From contig CAIOMN010000120.1 in the NCBI GenBank assembly GCA_903859415.1, forward strand, positions 1 through 35,232: a stretch of 35,232 bases of DNA. The letters are read 5' to 3'. The DNA comes from an uncultured Methylococcaceae bacterium. Lineage in GTDB: Bacteria > Pseudomonadota > Gammaproteobacteria > Methylococcales > Methylomonadaceae. The notes beneath the pieces were generated by a model. The model was not told the origin of the DNA and did not search any database. It saw only the letters and a list, made by a program, of their open reading frames with translations. Positions 17,749 to 28,075 of this stretch are shown here, piece by piece (the first letter of the stretch is position 1; each line of letters begins with the position of its first letter). The position numbers were made by a program, and so were the translations under genes.

Positions 17749-19194
17749 TTATCGTGGTAGTTCAGAAGTACCCATTAGATATTCATCAACCGCTCTAGCC
17801 GCTTGACGACCTTCACGGATAGCCCAAACCACTAGCGATTGTCCACGCCGCCCATCACCTGCAGCAAACACCTTATCAACACTGGTACTGTACTGTTTGT
17901 CATTAGCCTTGATTTGACCGCGACCATCCAACTCAACACCCATGTCTTTTAGCAAGCCCTCATGTACGGGATGTACAAAGCCCATCGCCAGTAAGACTAA
18001 ATCAGCGTCCAGGCTAAAAGCACCGTCCGCCTTTTCACTCATTTTCCACTGACCGCCTTCTTGCTTCCACTCCACTGTAACGGCATTTAAATGCGTAATC
18101 ACACCGTCTTTACCGGTCACACTTTGAGTATTTGTACTCCAATACCGGTGTTTGATACCTTCATCATGTGAGGTGGTTGTACGCAACTTATTAGGCCAAT
18201 TAGGCCAAGTAAGCAACTTATTTTCCTTCACAGGCGGTTCAGGTAATATCTCAAGTTGCACGACGGAGAGAGCGCCTTGGCGTATCGAAGTACCAATACA
18301 ATCAGAACCGGTATCCCCGCCGCCAATCACTACTACGTGCTTACCTTTAGCAGAAATAGCCACGTCATCAGGAATATTATCCCCTGCAACACGCTTATTT
18401 TGCTGCCGTAAGAAATCCATCGCAAAATGCACACCTTCAAAATCGTTGCGACCCGGCACGGCTAAGTCACGAGGTTTTTCAGAACCTACCGCTAACACAA
18501 CCGCATCATATTCTGTCAGTACTTTCTTAACCGATAAGTTTTTACCCACAAAACTGTTAGGTCTAAAACGCACGCCTTCTGCTTGCATTTGTGCGATACG
18601 CCGATCAATATGGCTTTTTTCCATCTTAAAATCAGGAATGCCATAACGCAATAAACCGCCGATACGATCATTTTTTTCGTACACATAAACTTCATGTCCA
18701 GCTCTAGCTAACTGTTGAGCTGCAGCCATACCGGCTGGCCCAGAACCGATAATCGCGACACGTTTACCGGTACGCCTCTCAGGTATCTGGGGCTTTATCC
18801 AGCCCATTTCCCAGCCCTTATCAACAATAGCCCGCTCAATTGACTTAATTGTTACCGGTTGATCGGTCAAATTCAGCGTACAGGCTGCCTCACAAGGTGC
18901 AGGACAAATACTACCGGTAAACTCAGGAAAGTTGTTGGTACTATGCAAAACGGCTAAAGCTTCTTGCCAATCCCCCCGATAAACACCATCATTCCATTCT
19001 GGAATAATATTGTTAATCGGGCAGCCTTGATGACAAAAAGGAATACCGCAATCCATACATCTTGCCCCTTGCTGACTCATCTCTGCGTCACTTGGAGCTA
19101 TAGTAAACTCGCGATAATGCTGAATGCGTTCACTGGGTGCTTGATAGCGCCGTTCAGTACGCGGTAGCTCCATAAATCCGGTGGGTTTGCCCAT
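17749..19194 (-). CDS. gltD: glutamate synthase small (beta) subunit
   Basis: A 481-residue NADPH-oxidising FAD subunit that passes electrons to GltB for glutamate formation from glutamine and 2-oxoglutarate. Two N-terminal Cys clusters bind iron-sulfur centres: [14 protein letters not shown] and CPAPCEAAC (about residues 46-110). The FAD site is [18 protein letters not shown] and the NAD(P)H site is [15 protein letters not shown]-terminal FAD contact ([16 protein letters not shown]) completes the fold. The ATG at 19194 has AGAAGG 8 bp upstream and is preferred over the in-frame TTG at 19200. It follows gltB by 22 bp as the second gene of the gltBD operon and ends at a strong shared terminator. 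Confidence 0.96.
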   Translation of the reverse strand: MGKPTGFMELPRTERRYQAPSERIQHYREFTIAPSDAEMSQQGARCMDCGIPFCHQGCPINNIIPEWNDGVYRGDWQEALAVLHSTNNFPEFTGSICPAPCEAACTLNLTDQPVTIKSIERAIVDKGWEMGWIKPQIPERRTGKRVAIIGSGPAGMAAAQQLARAGHEVYVYEKNDRIGGLLRYGIPDFKMEKSHIDRRIAQMQAEGVRFRPNSFVGKNLSVKKVLTEYDAVVLAVGSEKPRDLAVPGRNDFEGVHFAMDFLRQQNKRVAGDNIPDDVAISAKGKHVVVIGGGDTGSDCIGTSIRQGALSVVQLEILPEPPVKENKLLTWPNWPNKLRTTTSHDEGIKHRYWSTNTQSVTGKDGVITHLNAVTVEWKQEGGQWKMSEKADGAFSLDADLVLLAMGFVHPVHEGLLKDMGVELDGRGQIKANDKQYSTSVDKVFAAGDGRRGQSLVVWAIREGRQAARAVDEYLMGTSELPR

Positions 19195-19216
19195 GATCAA
19201 TACCTTCTAAAAACGG

Positions 19217-22200
19217 TTAAACAGTAGTGGTTGCTTGCTCTGCCTGTATTTGTTTAAGTGCTGCACGGTAATCAACCGGCATTACTTTAATAAAACGGGG
19301 CAAATAATCGGACCAGTTATCCAGAATTTGTTGCGCTCTCTGACTACCGGTATAACGCTTGTGATTTTCAATTAAGTGTTTTAATCGCTGTGCATCATGT
19401 CGCGTCATATCCGACATTATATTCACACGTCCATGCGTTTCTAAGTCTCCCCCTTGATGGGCGAAAAGCTCCAGATTTTCATCTTCTTCAGGAATGGGCT
19501 CAAGATCAACCATGGATAAATTACAAAGTTGATCGAAATTACTTTCCTTATCCAAGACATAAGCCACTCCACCGGACATGCCAGCAGCAAAGTTACGTCC
19601 CGTTTTACCCAGCACAACCACAACCCCTCCAGTCATATATTCACAACCATGATCACCGACACCTTCAACGACCGCAATAGCGCCCGAATTACGTACAGCA
19701 AAACGTTCACCTGCAACCCCATTAAAATAGCATTCACCGCTGATTGCACCATACAATACAGTATTACCCACGATAATATTTTCCGCAGGGTTAATAGGAC
19801 ACTCTTTAGGAGGAAAGATAGCAATTCGTCCGCCACTCATGCCTTTTCCTACGTAATCATTGCCTTCACCTTCAAGTTCTAAACTAATACCTTGCGCAAG
19901 GAATGCCCCAAAACTCTGTCCGGCCGTTCCTTTAACCTGGATAGCAATGGTGTCATCCGGTAAGCCTTTATGGCCGTATCGTTTTGCTACTTCACCTGAC
20001 AGCATTGTGCCAAAAGTACGGTTAACGTTACAAATTGGCGTATTAATAACAACTGGTTGCTGCTGCTCCAATGCAGATTGTGCTTGCGCAATCAAAACAT
20101 GATCCAGTGCATGCTCTAAACCATGATCCTGTTTTTCACAATGATATACAGCCGTAGTGGAATCACTATCCGGCATATAAAACACTCGACTAAAGTCTAA
20201 GCCCTGGTTTTTCCAATGAGAAAGTGCCCGCTGCATATCCAGTTTGTCAGAGCGCCCCACCATTTCATCAAAACTTCTAAAGCCCAGTTTTGCCATCCAG
20301 TGCCGGACATCTTCAGCAATCATAAAGAAATAATTCACCACATGTTCTGGTTGACCGGTAAAACGCTTTCTAAGCTCAGGATCTTGGGTCGCTACACCGA
20401 CTGGACAGGTGTTTAGATGACATTTACGCATCATTAAACAGCCCGATACGATCAAAGGTGCCGTGGCAAAGCCAAATTCATCTGCGCCTAATAAAGCGCC
20501 AATGACCACATCTCTACCCGTGCGTAAGCCACCGTCAACTTGTACGGCAATACGCCCACGAAGCTTATTCAGCACTAACGTTTGATGAGTTTCAGCCAAG
20601 CCAATTTCCCAAGGTAAACCTGCATGCTTAATAGAACTCATCGGACTTGCACCGGTCCCACCATCATAACCAGCGATGGTGACATGATCGGCATGGGCTT
20701 TAGAAACCCCCGCTGCAACCGTGCCAACGCCAACTTCAGAAACCAGCTTGACACTAATACGGGCTTTTGGATTTACATTCTTTAAATCATGAATCAGTTG
20801 TGCAATATCCTCAATTGAATAAATATCATGATGCGGCGGTGGAGAAATTAAACCGACACCCTGAGTTGCATGGCGCACTTTCGCAATCACTGCATCCACT
20901 TTATGACCCGGTAATTGCCCTCCTTCACCCGGTTTTGCACCTTGACTGATTTTAATCTGAATATCATCAGCATTCACCAAATATTCAGTGGTCACTCCAA
21001 AACGCCCTGAAGCTACTTGTTTAATAGCTGAACGCATCGAATCTCCATTCGGTAAAGGTATAAAGCGTTCGGGTAATTCACCACCTTCACCCGTATTTGA
21101 TTTACCGCCAATGCGATTCATAGCAATCGCTAAGGTAGTATGAGCTTCGTATGAAATAGATCCAAAAGACATCGCGCCCGTTGCAAACCGTTTAAGAATT
21201 TCGGTCACAGGCTCCACTTCATCCAGTGGTACAGAATTAGCCTCTTCTTTAAAAGTCATTAATCCGCGTAAAGTTAGCAGTGCTTCGTTTTGCTCATCTA
21301 TTAATTTACAGAACGCTGCATAACCTTCCGTACTATTGGTTCGGGTAGCATGTTGCAGAGCACTGATAGTTGCCGGTGTCCAGGTATGCGCTTCACCGCG
21401 CACCCGATACGCATACTCCCCCCCAATATCCAAGTTATTTCGATAAAGTGGTGCGTTACCATAGGCTATTCGATGACGACGAACTGTTTCTTCACTGATT
21501 TCTGATAACCCCGCTCCTTCAATGGTACTGGTCGTCCCAGTGAAATAACGATCTAAAAACACTTCAGACAAACCAATTGCGTTAAAAATCTGCGCCCCAC
21601 AATACGACTGGTAGGTCGAAATACCCATTTTCGACATCACCTTTAACAAGCCTTTAGAAATAGCCTTAACAAAGCGCTTATGCGCCTCATATTCCGTCAA
21701 GTCTTGAATGTCTTGACACAATACGGACAAGGTATCGAAGGCTAAATAAGGATTGACCGCTTCTGCACCATAAGCACCGAGTAAAGCAAAATGGTGAACT
21801 TCACGTGCTTCACCGGTTTCAATAACCAAGCCCACCTTAGTCCGTAAGCCTTCAACCGTGAGATATTGATGAACCGCTGAAGTGCCTAACAAAGCCGGAA
21901 TCGAGATATGAGACGCGCCCAAATCACGATCAGATAAAACCAGGATATTATGCCCTTCCAATACCGCTTTTTTCACCGCTAAACAGAGCTTTTGCAATGC
22001 CCCTTCCATACCACTAGCACCCAGATCAGACGGATAACATAAGGTAAAGGTCTTGGTTTTAAAAGCACCGGCAGAACGCGCTTCAATACGGCGGATTTTT
22101 TCCAGGTCCTGATTCGTTAGAATCGGCTGCTCAACTTCCAAGCGTTTATGCGTGCCGCCTTCGTCTAAACCTAATAAGTTTGGACGTGGGCCAATCAACG

Positions 22201-23836
22201 ACACCAAAGACATCACTAGCTCTTCACGAATAGGATCAATCGCTGGATTAGTGACTTGCGCAAAGCCTTGTTTAAAATAATCATATAAAAGACGTGGGCG
22301 TTGGGACAAAATAGCTAAGGCCGCATCAATACCCATAGAGCCAATCGCTTCCTGTCCTGTTTGTGCCATTGGCTTTAAGATAAATTCAATATCTTCTCGG
22401 GTATAACCAAAGGCTTGTTGCCTGTCTAATAATGTCGCTGCATCAGGTGCCATTGCTGAAACCTCGGTAGGCAACCTGGACACTAATATCCGGGTTTTAT
22501 CTAACCAATCGGAATACGGAAAACGAGCGGACAATTCAGCCTTCAACTCAGTATCATCAATAATGCGGCCTTGCACCGTATCAATCATCAACATTTTTCC
22601 GGGCTGTAAGCGCCATTTTTTGATGATTTTATGTTGGGGTACTTCTAACACGCCCATTTCTGAAGCCATAATCACAAAATCGTCATCCGTCACCAAATAG
22701 CGGGCAGGACGTAATCCATTTCGATCCAGGGTAGCTCCAATCTGACGACCATCTGTAAAAGCAATAGCAGCAGGACCATCCCAAGGCTCCATAAGGGCAG
22801 CGTTATATTCATAAAAAGCGCGCAATTTTTCGTCCATTAAAACGTTACCAGACCATGCTTCAGGAATAAGCAACATCATCGCATGGGCAAGCGAATAACC
22901 ACCTGCTACCAATAATTCCACGGCATTATCAAAACAAGCCGAATCTGATTGACCTTCAGCAATTAATGGCCAAAGCTTATGAACATCTTCACCCAGAATT
23001 TTGGAAGCAATCGAATGTCGACGTGCGGCCATCCCATTCATATTGCCCCGCAAGGTATTAATTTCACCATTGTGGGCAATCATACGGAAGGGGTGAGAAC
23101 GATCCCAGGTAGGAAAAGTATTGGTAGAAAAACGCTGATGTACCAGCGCCAAGGCGCTTATGAATTGCTCATCATTCAAATCCGGATAAAACGGACCAAC
23201 CTGATTGGCCAGTAACATTCCCTTGTAAACGATAGTACGGGTTGACAAGGAAGGCACGTAAAAAGACTCACCTTCTTTAAGGTTCAATTCGCGAATAGCA
23301 TTTTCGACTTGTTTGCGAATAACAAATAATTTACGTTCAAAAGCATCCTGATCAGAACACTCGACCCCTTGACCAATAAAGACCTGTCTAACGAAGGGTT
23401 CTACTTTTTTAGCTGTTTCGCCTAAATCAACGTTATTAACCGGCACATCACGCCAGCCTAATAAATCACAGCCTTCTTGCTCAATAAAACTTGTAAAGAC
23501 CCGTTCACAACTGATTCTACTCACAATATCGCGAGGCAAAAACACCATGCCTACTGCATAACTTCCCGCTACAGGCAGCGTTATGTTTTCTTCATTGCAC
23601 TGCGTACGAAAAAAAACATCCGGTATTTGAGTTAATATCCCAGCCCCGTCTCCCGCATAAGGATCTGCTCCAACAGCACCTCGATGCGTTAAATTTCTCA
23701 GTAACTCTAAACCCTGCTTTACAATCTCATGACTTTTTTGACCTTTAATATGAACTACAAAACCCACACCACATGCGTCATGTTCATGACGTGGGTCATA
23801 TAAACCTTGTCTAATTGGTAACGTACCTTGATTCAT
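19217..23836 (-). CDS. gltB: glutamate synthase large (alpha) subunit
   Basis: A 1539-residue enzyme that hydrolyses glutamine and channels ammonia to 2-oxoglutarate, the key ammonium-assimilation step with glutamine synthetase. Cys22 (DACGVGF) is the amidotransferase nucleophile exposed after removal of a short propeptide. The class II glutaminase domain shows [12 protein letters not shown] and [11 protein letters not shown]. The FMN/synthase domain carries [24 protein letters not shown] and the 3Fe-4S motif [15 protein letters not shown]. The C-terminal GXGXG beta-helix has [24 protein letters not shown] and GGVVVVLG repeats. The ATG at 23836 with AGAGG close upstream is preferred to the GTG at 23842. 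It leads the gltBD operon. Confidence 0.97.
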   Translation of the reverse strand: MNQGTLPIRQGLYDPRHEHDACGVGFVVHIKGQKSHEIVKQGLELLRNLTHRGAVGADPYAGDGAGILTQIPDVFFRTQCNEENITLPVAGSYAVGMVFLPRDIVSRISCERVFTSFIEQEGCDLLGWRDVPVNNVDLGETAKKVEPFVRQVFIGQGVECSDQDAFERKLFVIRKQVENAIRELNLKEGESFYVPSLSTRTIVYKGMLLANQVGPFYPDLNDEQFISALALVHQRFSTNTFPTWDRSHPFRMIAHNGEINTLRGNMNGMAARRHSIASKILGEDVHKLWPLIAEGQSDSACFDNAVELLVAGGYSLAHAMMLLIPEAWSGNVLMDEKLRAFYEYNAALMEPWDGPAAIAFTDGRQIGATLDRNGLRPARYLVTDDDFVIMASEMGVLEVPQHKIIKKWRLQPGKMLMIDTVQGRIIDDTELKAELSARFPYSDWLDKTRILVSRLPTEVSAMAPDAATLLDRQQAFGYTREDIEFILKPMAQTGQEAIGSMGIDAALAILSQRPRLLYDYFKQGFAQVTNPAIDPIREELVMSLVSLIGPRPNLLGLDEGGTHKRLEVEQPILTNQDLEKIRRIEARSAGAFKTKTFTLCYPSDLGASGMEGALQKLCLAVKKAVLEGHNILVLSDRDLGASHISIPALLGTSAVHQYLTVEGLRTKVGLVIETGEAREVHHFALLGAYGAEAVNPYLAFDTLSVLCQDIQDLTEYEAHKRFVKAISKGLLKVMSKMGISTYQSYCGAQIFNAIGLSEVFLDRYFTGTTSTIEGAGLSEISEETVRRHRIAYGNAPLYRNNLDIGGEYAYRVRGEAHTWTPATISALQHATRTNSTEGYAAFCKLIDEQNEALLTLRGLMTFKEEANSVPLDEVEPVTEILKRFATGAMSFGSISYEAHTTLAIAMNRIGGKSNTGEGGELPERFIPLPNGDSMRSAIKQVASGRFGVTTEYLVNADDIQIKISQGAKPGEGGQLPGHKVDAVIAKVRHATQGVGLISPPPHHDIYSIEDIAQLIHDLKNVNPKARISVKLVSEVGVGTVAAGVSKAHADHVTIAGYDGGTGASPMSSIKHAGLPWEIGLAETHQTLVLNKLRGRIAVQVDGGLRTGRDVVIGALLGADEFGFATAPLIVSGCLMMRKCHLNTCPVGVATQDPELRKRFTGQPEHVVNYFFMIAEDVRHWMAKLGFRSFDEMVGRSDKLDMQRALSHWKNQGLDFSRVFYMPDSDSTTAVYHCEKQDHGLEHALDHVLIAQAQSALEQQQPVVINTPICNVNRTFGTMLSGEVAKRYGHKGLPDDTIAIQVKGTAGQSFGAFLAQGISLELEGEGNDYVGKGMSGGRIAIFPPKECPINPAENIIVGNTVLYGAISGECYFNGVAGERFAVRNSGAIAVVEGVGDHGCEYMTGGVVVVLGKTGRNFAAGMSGGVAYVLDKESNFDQLCNLSMVDLEPIPEEDENLELFAHQGGDLETHGRVNIMSDMTRHDAQRLKHLIENHKRYTGSQRAQQILDNWSDYLPRFIKVMPVDYRAALKQIQAEQATTTV

Positions 23837-24049
23837 GATCACCTCTAAAGAATATTAAAAGGGCGTCCTTCCTTTAAAACCCTCACCAAACACTCGTGTT
23901 AAAGCTTCCATAAAAGCCACACAAAAACAAAATTTATAAAATCATTGGATGATAAATAAAGCTGTCAGGTATTGTTTTACAATACTTGTTGAACAATCGC
24001 AAGCATTCTATATAGCGTATAATCACAAATCCATTCAAGGGTATAAATA
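23837..24049. other. divergent intergenic region between gltB and the UbiF-like gene
   Basis: AT-rich DNA without a clear gene. It holds the leader of gltB, a 6-bp inverted repeat GTATTG/CAATAC (23969-23985), and the candidate promoter of the UbiF-like gene. No other strong repeat or operator is recognised. Confidence 0.5.
24018..24023 (+). promoter_or_regulatory. candidate -10 box for the UbiF-like gene
   Basis: A perfect TATAAT that would start transcription near 24030, ahead of a short ORF and the hydroxylase gene. No -35 at proper spacing is evident (TTGAAC lies 23 bp upstream), so activity may need an activator. Confidence 0.35.
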
Positions 24050-24097
24050 ATGGCTAGTTTCAACATGCTCTTGTATTCAGGCCCTATCGGTAACTGA
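24050..24097 (+). CDS. possible 15-codon leader ORF upstream of the UbiF-like gene
   Basis: ATG preceded by AAGGG at 8-bp spacing opens a frame of 15 residues (MASFNMLLYSGPIGN) ending in TGA, 76 bp before the next gene. The ribosome site is better than that of the downstream gene. It may be a leader peptide or chance; nothing in the peptide suggests an attenuation mechanism. Confidence 0.22.
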   Translation: MASFNMLLYSGPIGN

Positions 24098-24173
24098 ATG
24101 TATTTTGCTTTATGAATTAATAAGTATGGTATCTTTCGTCACGTTAGATGCTTGAATATAAGGTTGATTAATT

Positions 24174-25391
24174 ATGAAAGAAGAATTTGATATTATTATC
24201 GTCGGCGGTGGTATGGTTGGAGCAGCTGTTGCCTGTAGTTTAGGTGGTAGTTCATTAAAAGTAGTGGTGATTGAAAACACCTTACCTTTGCCCTTTGAAC
24301 CGACCCAGCCACACGACTTAAGAGTTTCTGCCCTGAGCATTGCCTCAAAAAACATTCTTGAAACTGTTGGTGCCTGGACCGGTATTGAAAGCCGACGCTT
24401 ATGCCCATTTCGTCGGATGCGAGTTTGGGAAACAGCCGGTGATACCGAATTTTGTAGTGATGACATTGATCATCCCGCACTGGGCTATATTGTTGAAAAC
24501 AGAATAACCCAATTAGCGTTATTAGAACACTTACAGGCATTTGATAATGTAAAACTCATTAGCCCAGCCATCATCAAAACTATAATCTACGCCCCAGGTG
24601 AAAATAGTGTTCTTGAATTAGATGATGGTCGCGTACTGACTGCAAAGGTATTAGTTGCCGCTGATGGAGGTCAATCCAGAGTTAGACAGACTGTTGGCCT
24701 GGGAGTAACCAGTTGGGACTATAAACAGCATGCACTGGTTATTTATATTGAAACGGACTATGGCCAGCAAGATATCACCTGGCAACGCTTTGTACCCAGT
24801 GGACCACAGGCTTTTCTACCTTTAAATGGAAATTTCGGATCGATTGTCTGGTATAACTCACCGGATGAAGTAAAACGATTAAAAGGCTTACCTTACGAAC
24901 AATTAAAAGCAGAACTGATTGCCGCCTTCCCTACCTGTCTTGGTAAAGTCAATAGTGTATTAGGTGTTGCCAGTTTCCCACTCAAAAGACAACATGCGCA
25001 AAATTATGTTAAGCCCGGTGTTGTACTGGTGGGTGATGCAGCGCACATGATCAATCCACTTGCTGGACAAGGCGTTAACATAGGCTTATTGGATGCTGCA
25101 GCGTTAGGCGAAGTATTAATTGATGCCGCTAAAAATGGTCTTGATATTAGTGACGAGAAAGTTTTAAAGCGCTATGAAAAGATCAGACGTAACGAAAATT
25201 TAAAAATGATGACGGTGATGGATATTTTTTATCAGGTCTTTAGTAATGAAGTCTTACCTCTTAAATTTATCCGTAACCTTGGCTTGGGACTTGCTGAACG
25301 TATCCTGCCCGCTAAAAATAAAGTCATGCGCAGCGCAATGGGTTTAGAGGGTAACTTACCCAAACTGGCAAAGGGCGAACCCATTATTTAA
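24174..25391 (+). CDS. ubiF: FAD-dependent ubiquinone-biosynthesis hydroxylase, UbiF-like
   Basis: A 405-residue flavin monooxygenase of the UbiH/UbiF/VisC family that hydroxylates the ring of ubiquinone intermediates. The dinucleotide motif DIIIVGGGMVGAAVA is at residues 6-20. The DG motif VLVAADGGQSRVR lies near 155-168, and the second FAD motif GVVLVGDAAHMINPLAGQGVN near 282-302. The C-terminal MDIFYQVFSN and LKFIRNLGLGLAE resemble E. coli UbiF more than UbiH, so the C-6 step (2-octaprenyl-3-methyl-6-methoxy-benzoquinol) is the best guess. A UbiH or UbiI role is not excluded. The ribosome site is AAGG at 10 bp. It is a single-gene unit. Confidence 0.85.
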   Translation: MKEEFDIIIVGGGMVGAAVACSLGGSSLKVVVIENTLPLPFEPTQPHDLRVSALSIASKNILETVGAWTGIESRRLCPFRRMRVWETAGDTEFCSDDIDHPALGYIVENRITQLALLEHLQAFDNVKLISPAIIKTIIYAPGENSVLELDDGRVLTAKVLVAADGGQSRVRQTVGLGVTSWDYKQHALVIYIETDYGQQDITWQRFVPSGPQAFLPLNGNFGSIVWYNSPDEVKRLKGLPYEQLKAELIAAFPTCLGKVNSVLGVASFPLKRQHAQNYVKPGVVLVGDAAHMINPLAGQGVNIGLLDAAALGEVLIDAAKNGLDISDEKVLKRYEKIRRNENLKMMTVMDIFYQVFSNEVLPLKFIRNLGLGLAERILPAKNKVMRSAMGLEGNLPKLAKGEPII

Positions 25392-25409
25392 GTATTAAGC
25401 CGAAACTAT

Positions 25410-25442
25410 TTCGGAAAATAAAGGCCCATTTTGTTTTCCGAA
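25410..25442 (+). terminator. weak terminator after the UbiF-like gene
   Basis: TTCGGAAAA and TTTTCCGAA form a 9-bp stem with a 15-base loop, 18 bp after the stop codon. The tail TCCCCTTT is only a weak U-tract. Confidence 0.4.
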
Positions 25443-25500
25443 TCCCCTTTCTTACCTTACCATTAAACAACTTTCAGATAACTGGACTAAAAATCAGTTT

Positions 25501-25890
25501 CTAGCGGGGTAATTGCTGTTTAACCCGTTGCGCTGCCTGCTCACAATCAACTGCTGTTTTTTCAACCTTCTGGCGTAAAAAAAGTCCAATAATTGCACCA
25601 TCACTTTCACGAGAAACATACTCATTAAGTGGTGCACACGCTTCTTGCATAGCCTGCTCAGCCTTTAACAAAACATCACGATTATTAACTTGATCAGTCT
25701 CTTGCAACTCCATAAGATCACTCGTCACACTATTTTGCAGAACAAACACCGTTTCAACGTAATGAGAAAACTCTTCCTTTGTTTGACCTTTTGCTCCATA
25801 TCCTTTAGAAAAAGGCAGGCTACAACCTGATGACAGCAATACCGCGACTATCAGAAGTGGACTTAAAAAATTAACCAATCTACGCTCCAT
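25501..25890 (-). CDS. small lipoprotein, unknown
   Basis: A 129-residue protein with a type II signal peptide ending LSSGC (lipid-modified Cys23). The mature part is about 105 residues, mostly helical and polar, with two Cys (in EACAPL and VDCEQA) that could form a disulfide in the periplasm. No known domain is recognised. It is divergent from the dynamin-like gene (185-bp gap), so the two may share regulation, but a functional link is not shown. The ribosome site is weak (AAAAG). Confidence 0.65.
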   Translation of the reverse strand: MERRLVNFLSPLLIVAVLLSSGCSLPFSKGYGAKGQTKEEFSHYVETVFVLQNSVTSDLMELQETDQVNNRDVLLKAEQAMQEACAPLNEYVSRESDGAIIGLFLRQKVEKTAVDCEQAAQRVKQQLPR

Positions 25891-26075
25891 TTAACTTTTA
25901 ATTTACATCCGATACAAAACCATAAGCGAACTAATATACTCTATATTCACACAACCAAAAACAGGAAAAAACACCCCACAATCACCTCTCTGTTTTTTGC
26001 TATTATCAAAACAACGATCGGTGTATACTCCGACAACTTTATATATCATAATTTAGTATACAGGAGTTCAAACTG

Positions 26076-27500
26076 ATGACTGAAAAGACAGTAAGCAAAT
26101 ATCTGCTCAATCTGGAAAAAAACGTTGCCCATGATAATCCAGCATTACAAAGATCAGTACATATTTTTCATGAGCTTGATCAAATTGAATACGACCTGGG
26201 TCTTATTGATATAGACGAAACAACAGCCAGTAAAAATTCATGGTCGCCTATCATCAGCTTAATTGGTGGTAACTCCACAGCTAAATCCAGATTTATAAAC
26301 AGCTATCTGGGCACACAGCAAACCACTGCGGGAATTCAGGCTTCAACGCACAAATTCACTGTGCTATTACCCAGCAGTCAAGTTAACTCGGCGACCTTGC
26401 CAGGCACTGCGCTTGATGTTGATCCTCGCTACCCTTTTTATCAAATCAGCAGAAAAATTGAACAGCTTCAAAAAGGTGAAGGTGACCGAATTAATGCATA
26501 TCTTGAATTAAAGGCCCTCAACAGCGAACGATTAAAAGGCAAATTATTCATAGACTCCCCAAATATGGGCGTTTTGCCATTAAACCCCATTAACTCGATG
26601 CTGGTAAAACACATCATTGAAAACTCCGATGTGGTTTTGGTTTTTACTGATTTATTTGAATCAGCAGCCCCATTACTTGAAGAAGTCATCGAACAAATTG
26701 CTACACACCAGGATTCCAATAAATTTATATATTTGATTGACGAACCAATCGCTACAATCAATCCGGCTAAAGCCAATGAAATCATTCTTTCCTGGCAAAA
26801 AAGGCTTCTGGGAAAGGACCTGCATACCGGACAGTTCATTATTGTACCTAATCAACAAAATAGCATTAATCCTCAAAGCAAAGTCGATTTCTCGGAAATA
26901 GACCAACGCATGACCAATGTTTCATTTGACCGAACTTACCGAATTCTTAATCTGCTTGAGAAAAATATCCGGGATATAGAAGACGTCATCATACCCGAAG
27001 TAAAAACGGGCATCAAAACCTGGAAAGAGCGGGTCAATTTATCAACTCTATTCGTGGTGAGCTTAATTGTACTGCTAGGCATTGGTGCGGAAATACAATT
27101 AGGCATTTTAGAAGTGTTAATGGACCCTATTATCGGCTCTGTCGCTATCGGCGTTCTAATAGCTGTTCTGGTGCCTACCCATATACTCCTCAGTAAACTC
27201 CATGCAAAACTGATTATTAACAAATTAAATGAGCGACAAAAGGAACTCCATTTGATGGAGAACCTGGCAAACCTCTTCGAAAAAAATATCACTTTCGTGC
27301 GTATGCTCTTACCTATTTATGAATCAGCGGGCTGGAATAAAAAGGTTAAAGCGGAATTAACCCACTTAACGGATAAAACTAAAGACTTAGTGCAATCTTT
27401 AAATGATATTTTTGGAACAACTGAAGAACAAGCACCCGTTCAAACGATTAAAGAAGAGCACCACACCAACTACCTGGATTTATCAAAATTAAAAGAATAA
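26076..27500 (+). CDS. EHD/dynamin-like P-loop membrane protein with degenerate GTPase motifs
   Basis: A 474-residue protein whose first 260 residues follow the plan of dynamin-family GTPases of the EHD type. The P-loop region is GGNSTAKS (64-71), compared with GxxSTGKT in EHD proteins. A switch-like QASTHKF sits at 89-94, and LPGTALDVDPRYPF (108-121) closely resembles the EHD segment VPGNALVVDPRRPF. A G3-like DSPNMG starts at Asp160. The Walker A Gly is Ala, DTPG is DSPN, and the NKxD specificity motif is not seen (IDEP at 221-224), so nucleotide use may be altered or lost. Two close hydrophobic helices (about 322-345 and 350-373) form a membrane hairpin, followed by a helical tail. AGGAG lies 9 bp before the ATG. 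A membrane-protein gene follows 48 bp downstream. A membrane-remodelling role is inference. Confidence 0.65.
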   Translation: MTEKTVSKYLLNLEKNVAHDNPALQRSVHIFHELDQIEYDLGLIDIDETTASKNSWSPIISLIGGNSTAKSRFINSYLGTQQTTAGIQASTHKFTVLLPSSQVNSATLPGTALDVDPRYPFYQISRKIEQLQKGEGDRINAYLELKALNSERLKGKLFIDSPNMGVLPLNPINSMLVKHIIENSDVVLVFTDLFESAAPLLEEVIEQIATHQDSNKFIYLIDEPIATINPAKANEIILSWQKRLLGKDLHTGQFIIVPNQQNSINPQSKVDFSEIDQRMTNVSFDRTYRILNLLEKNIRDIEDVIIPEVKTGIKTWKERVNLSTLFVVSLIVLLGIGAEIQLGILEVLMDPIIGSVAIGVLIAVLVPTHILLSKLHAKLIINKLNERQKELHLMENLANLFEKNITFVRMLLPIYESAGWNKKVKAELTHLTDKTKDLVQSLNDIFGTTEEQAPVQTIKEEHHTNYLDLSKLKE

Positions 27501-27548
27501 TCGAATAATCCAGACCGTGTCAATTAATGAAGAAACGACAGAAATGAT

Positions 27549-28064
27549 GTGACTAACATGCTATCAACCGAGCTTCTTACACAATATTTGCCTTTGTGCT
27601 GGTTTAAACAGGACCCACTCAAGCTAACAAGATCAATGAGTTTTTTTAAAACAAACCTGTTGATCTACTTTATTGTGGAGTACATCACGCAAGCCAACAT
27701 GACAGACGATCCGTTTGAATCTTTTGTTGAAGTATCAATACAAATCTTGCTGACTTTGTTCTTCATCGGTTTTGTTCTGCACTTAAATAAAACCTTATAT
27801 GCCTATATTCAAGTCACTTCATCGATTTTAGTCTGTGCAAATATCATATCTATTTTCGTCATTCCTGTTTTGGTCTGGCTAACCGTCGATGAAAACATTT
27901 TAAGCTATTATAGTTTGAGCCTTTTGTTCGTGTGGGAGTTTACAGTTATATCGTATATCCTCAGAAAAGCCCTCACCATCAACTCTACAGCTGGATTAGC
28001 GCTCTCAGTAGTGTATTTTTCGATAACCTACCTAGGCGCTTTTGCATTGGGACAACTCGTCTGA
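27549..28064 (+). CDS. polytopic membrane protein next to the dynamin-like gene
   Basis: A 171-residue hydrophobic protein with about five membrane helices (near residues 35-50, 64-80, 86-113, 121-142 and 147-171) and a short cytoplasm-like N-terminus (LCWFKQDPLKLTRS). The spacing of helices recalls bacterial Yip1-domain proteins, but I cannot confirm this from sequence alone. It starts with GTG (27549) or ATG (27558); neither has a clear ribosome site. The 48-bp gap from the upstream gene and the same strand argue for a two-gene operon. Its stop is only 11 bp from the convergent MFS gene, with no terminator between. Confidence 0.6.
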   Translation: MTNMLSTELLTQYLPLCWFKQDPLKLTRSMSFFKTNLLIYFIVEYITQANMTDDPFESFVEVSIQILLTLFFIGFVLHLNKTLYAYIQVTSSILVCANIISIFVIPVLVWLTVDENILSYYSLSLLFVWEFTVISYILRKALTINSTAGLALSVVYFSITYLGAFALGQLV

Positions 28065-28075
28065 GACAACAGAGC

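Noticed and set aside
18152-18646. 164-codon ORF opposite gltD
   Set aside because: It is a shadow of the strongly conserved gltD reading frame and has no recognisable domain.
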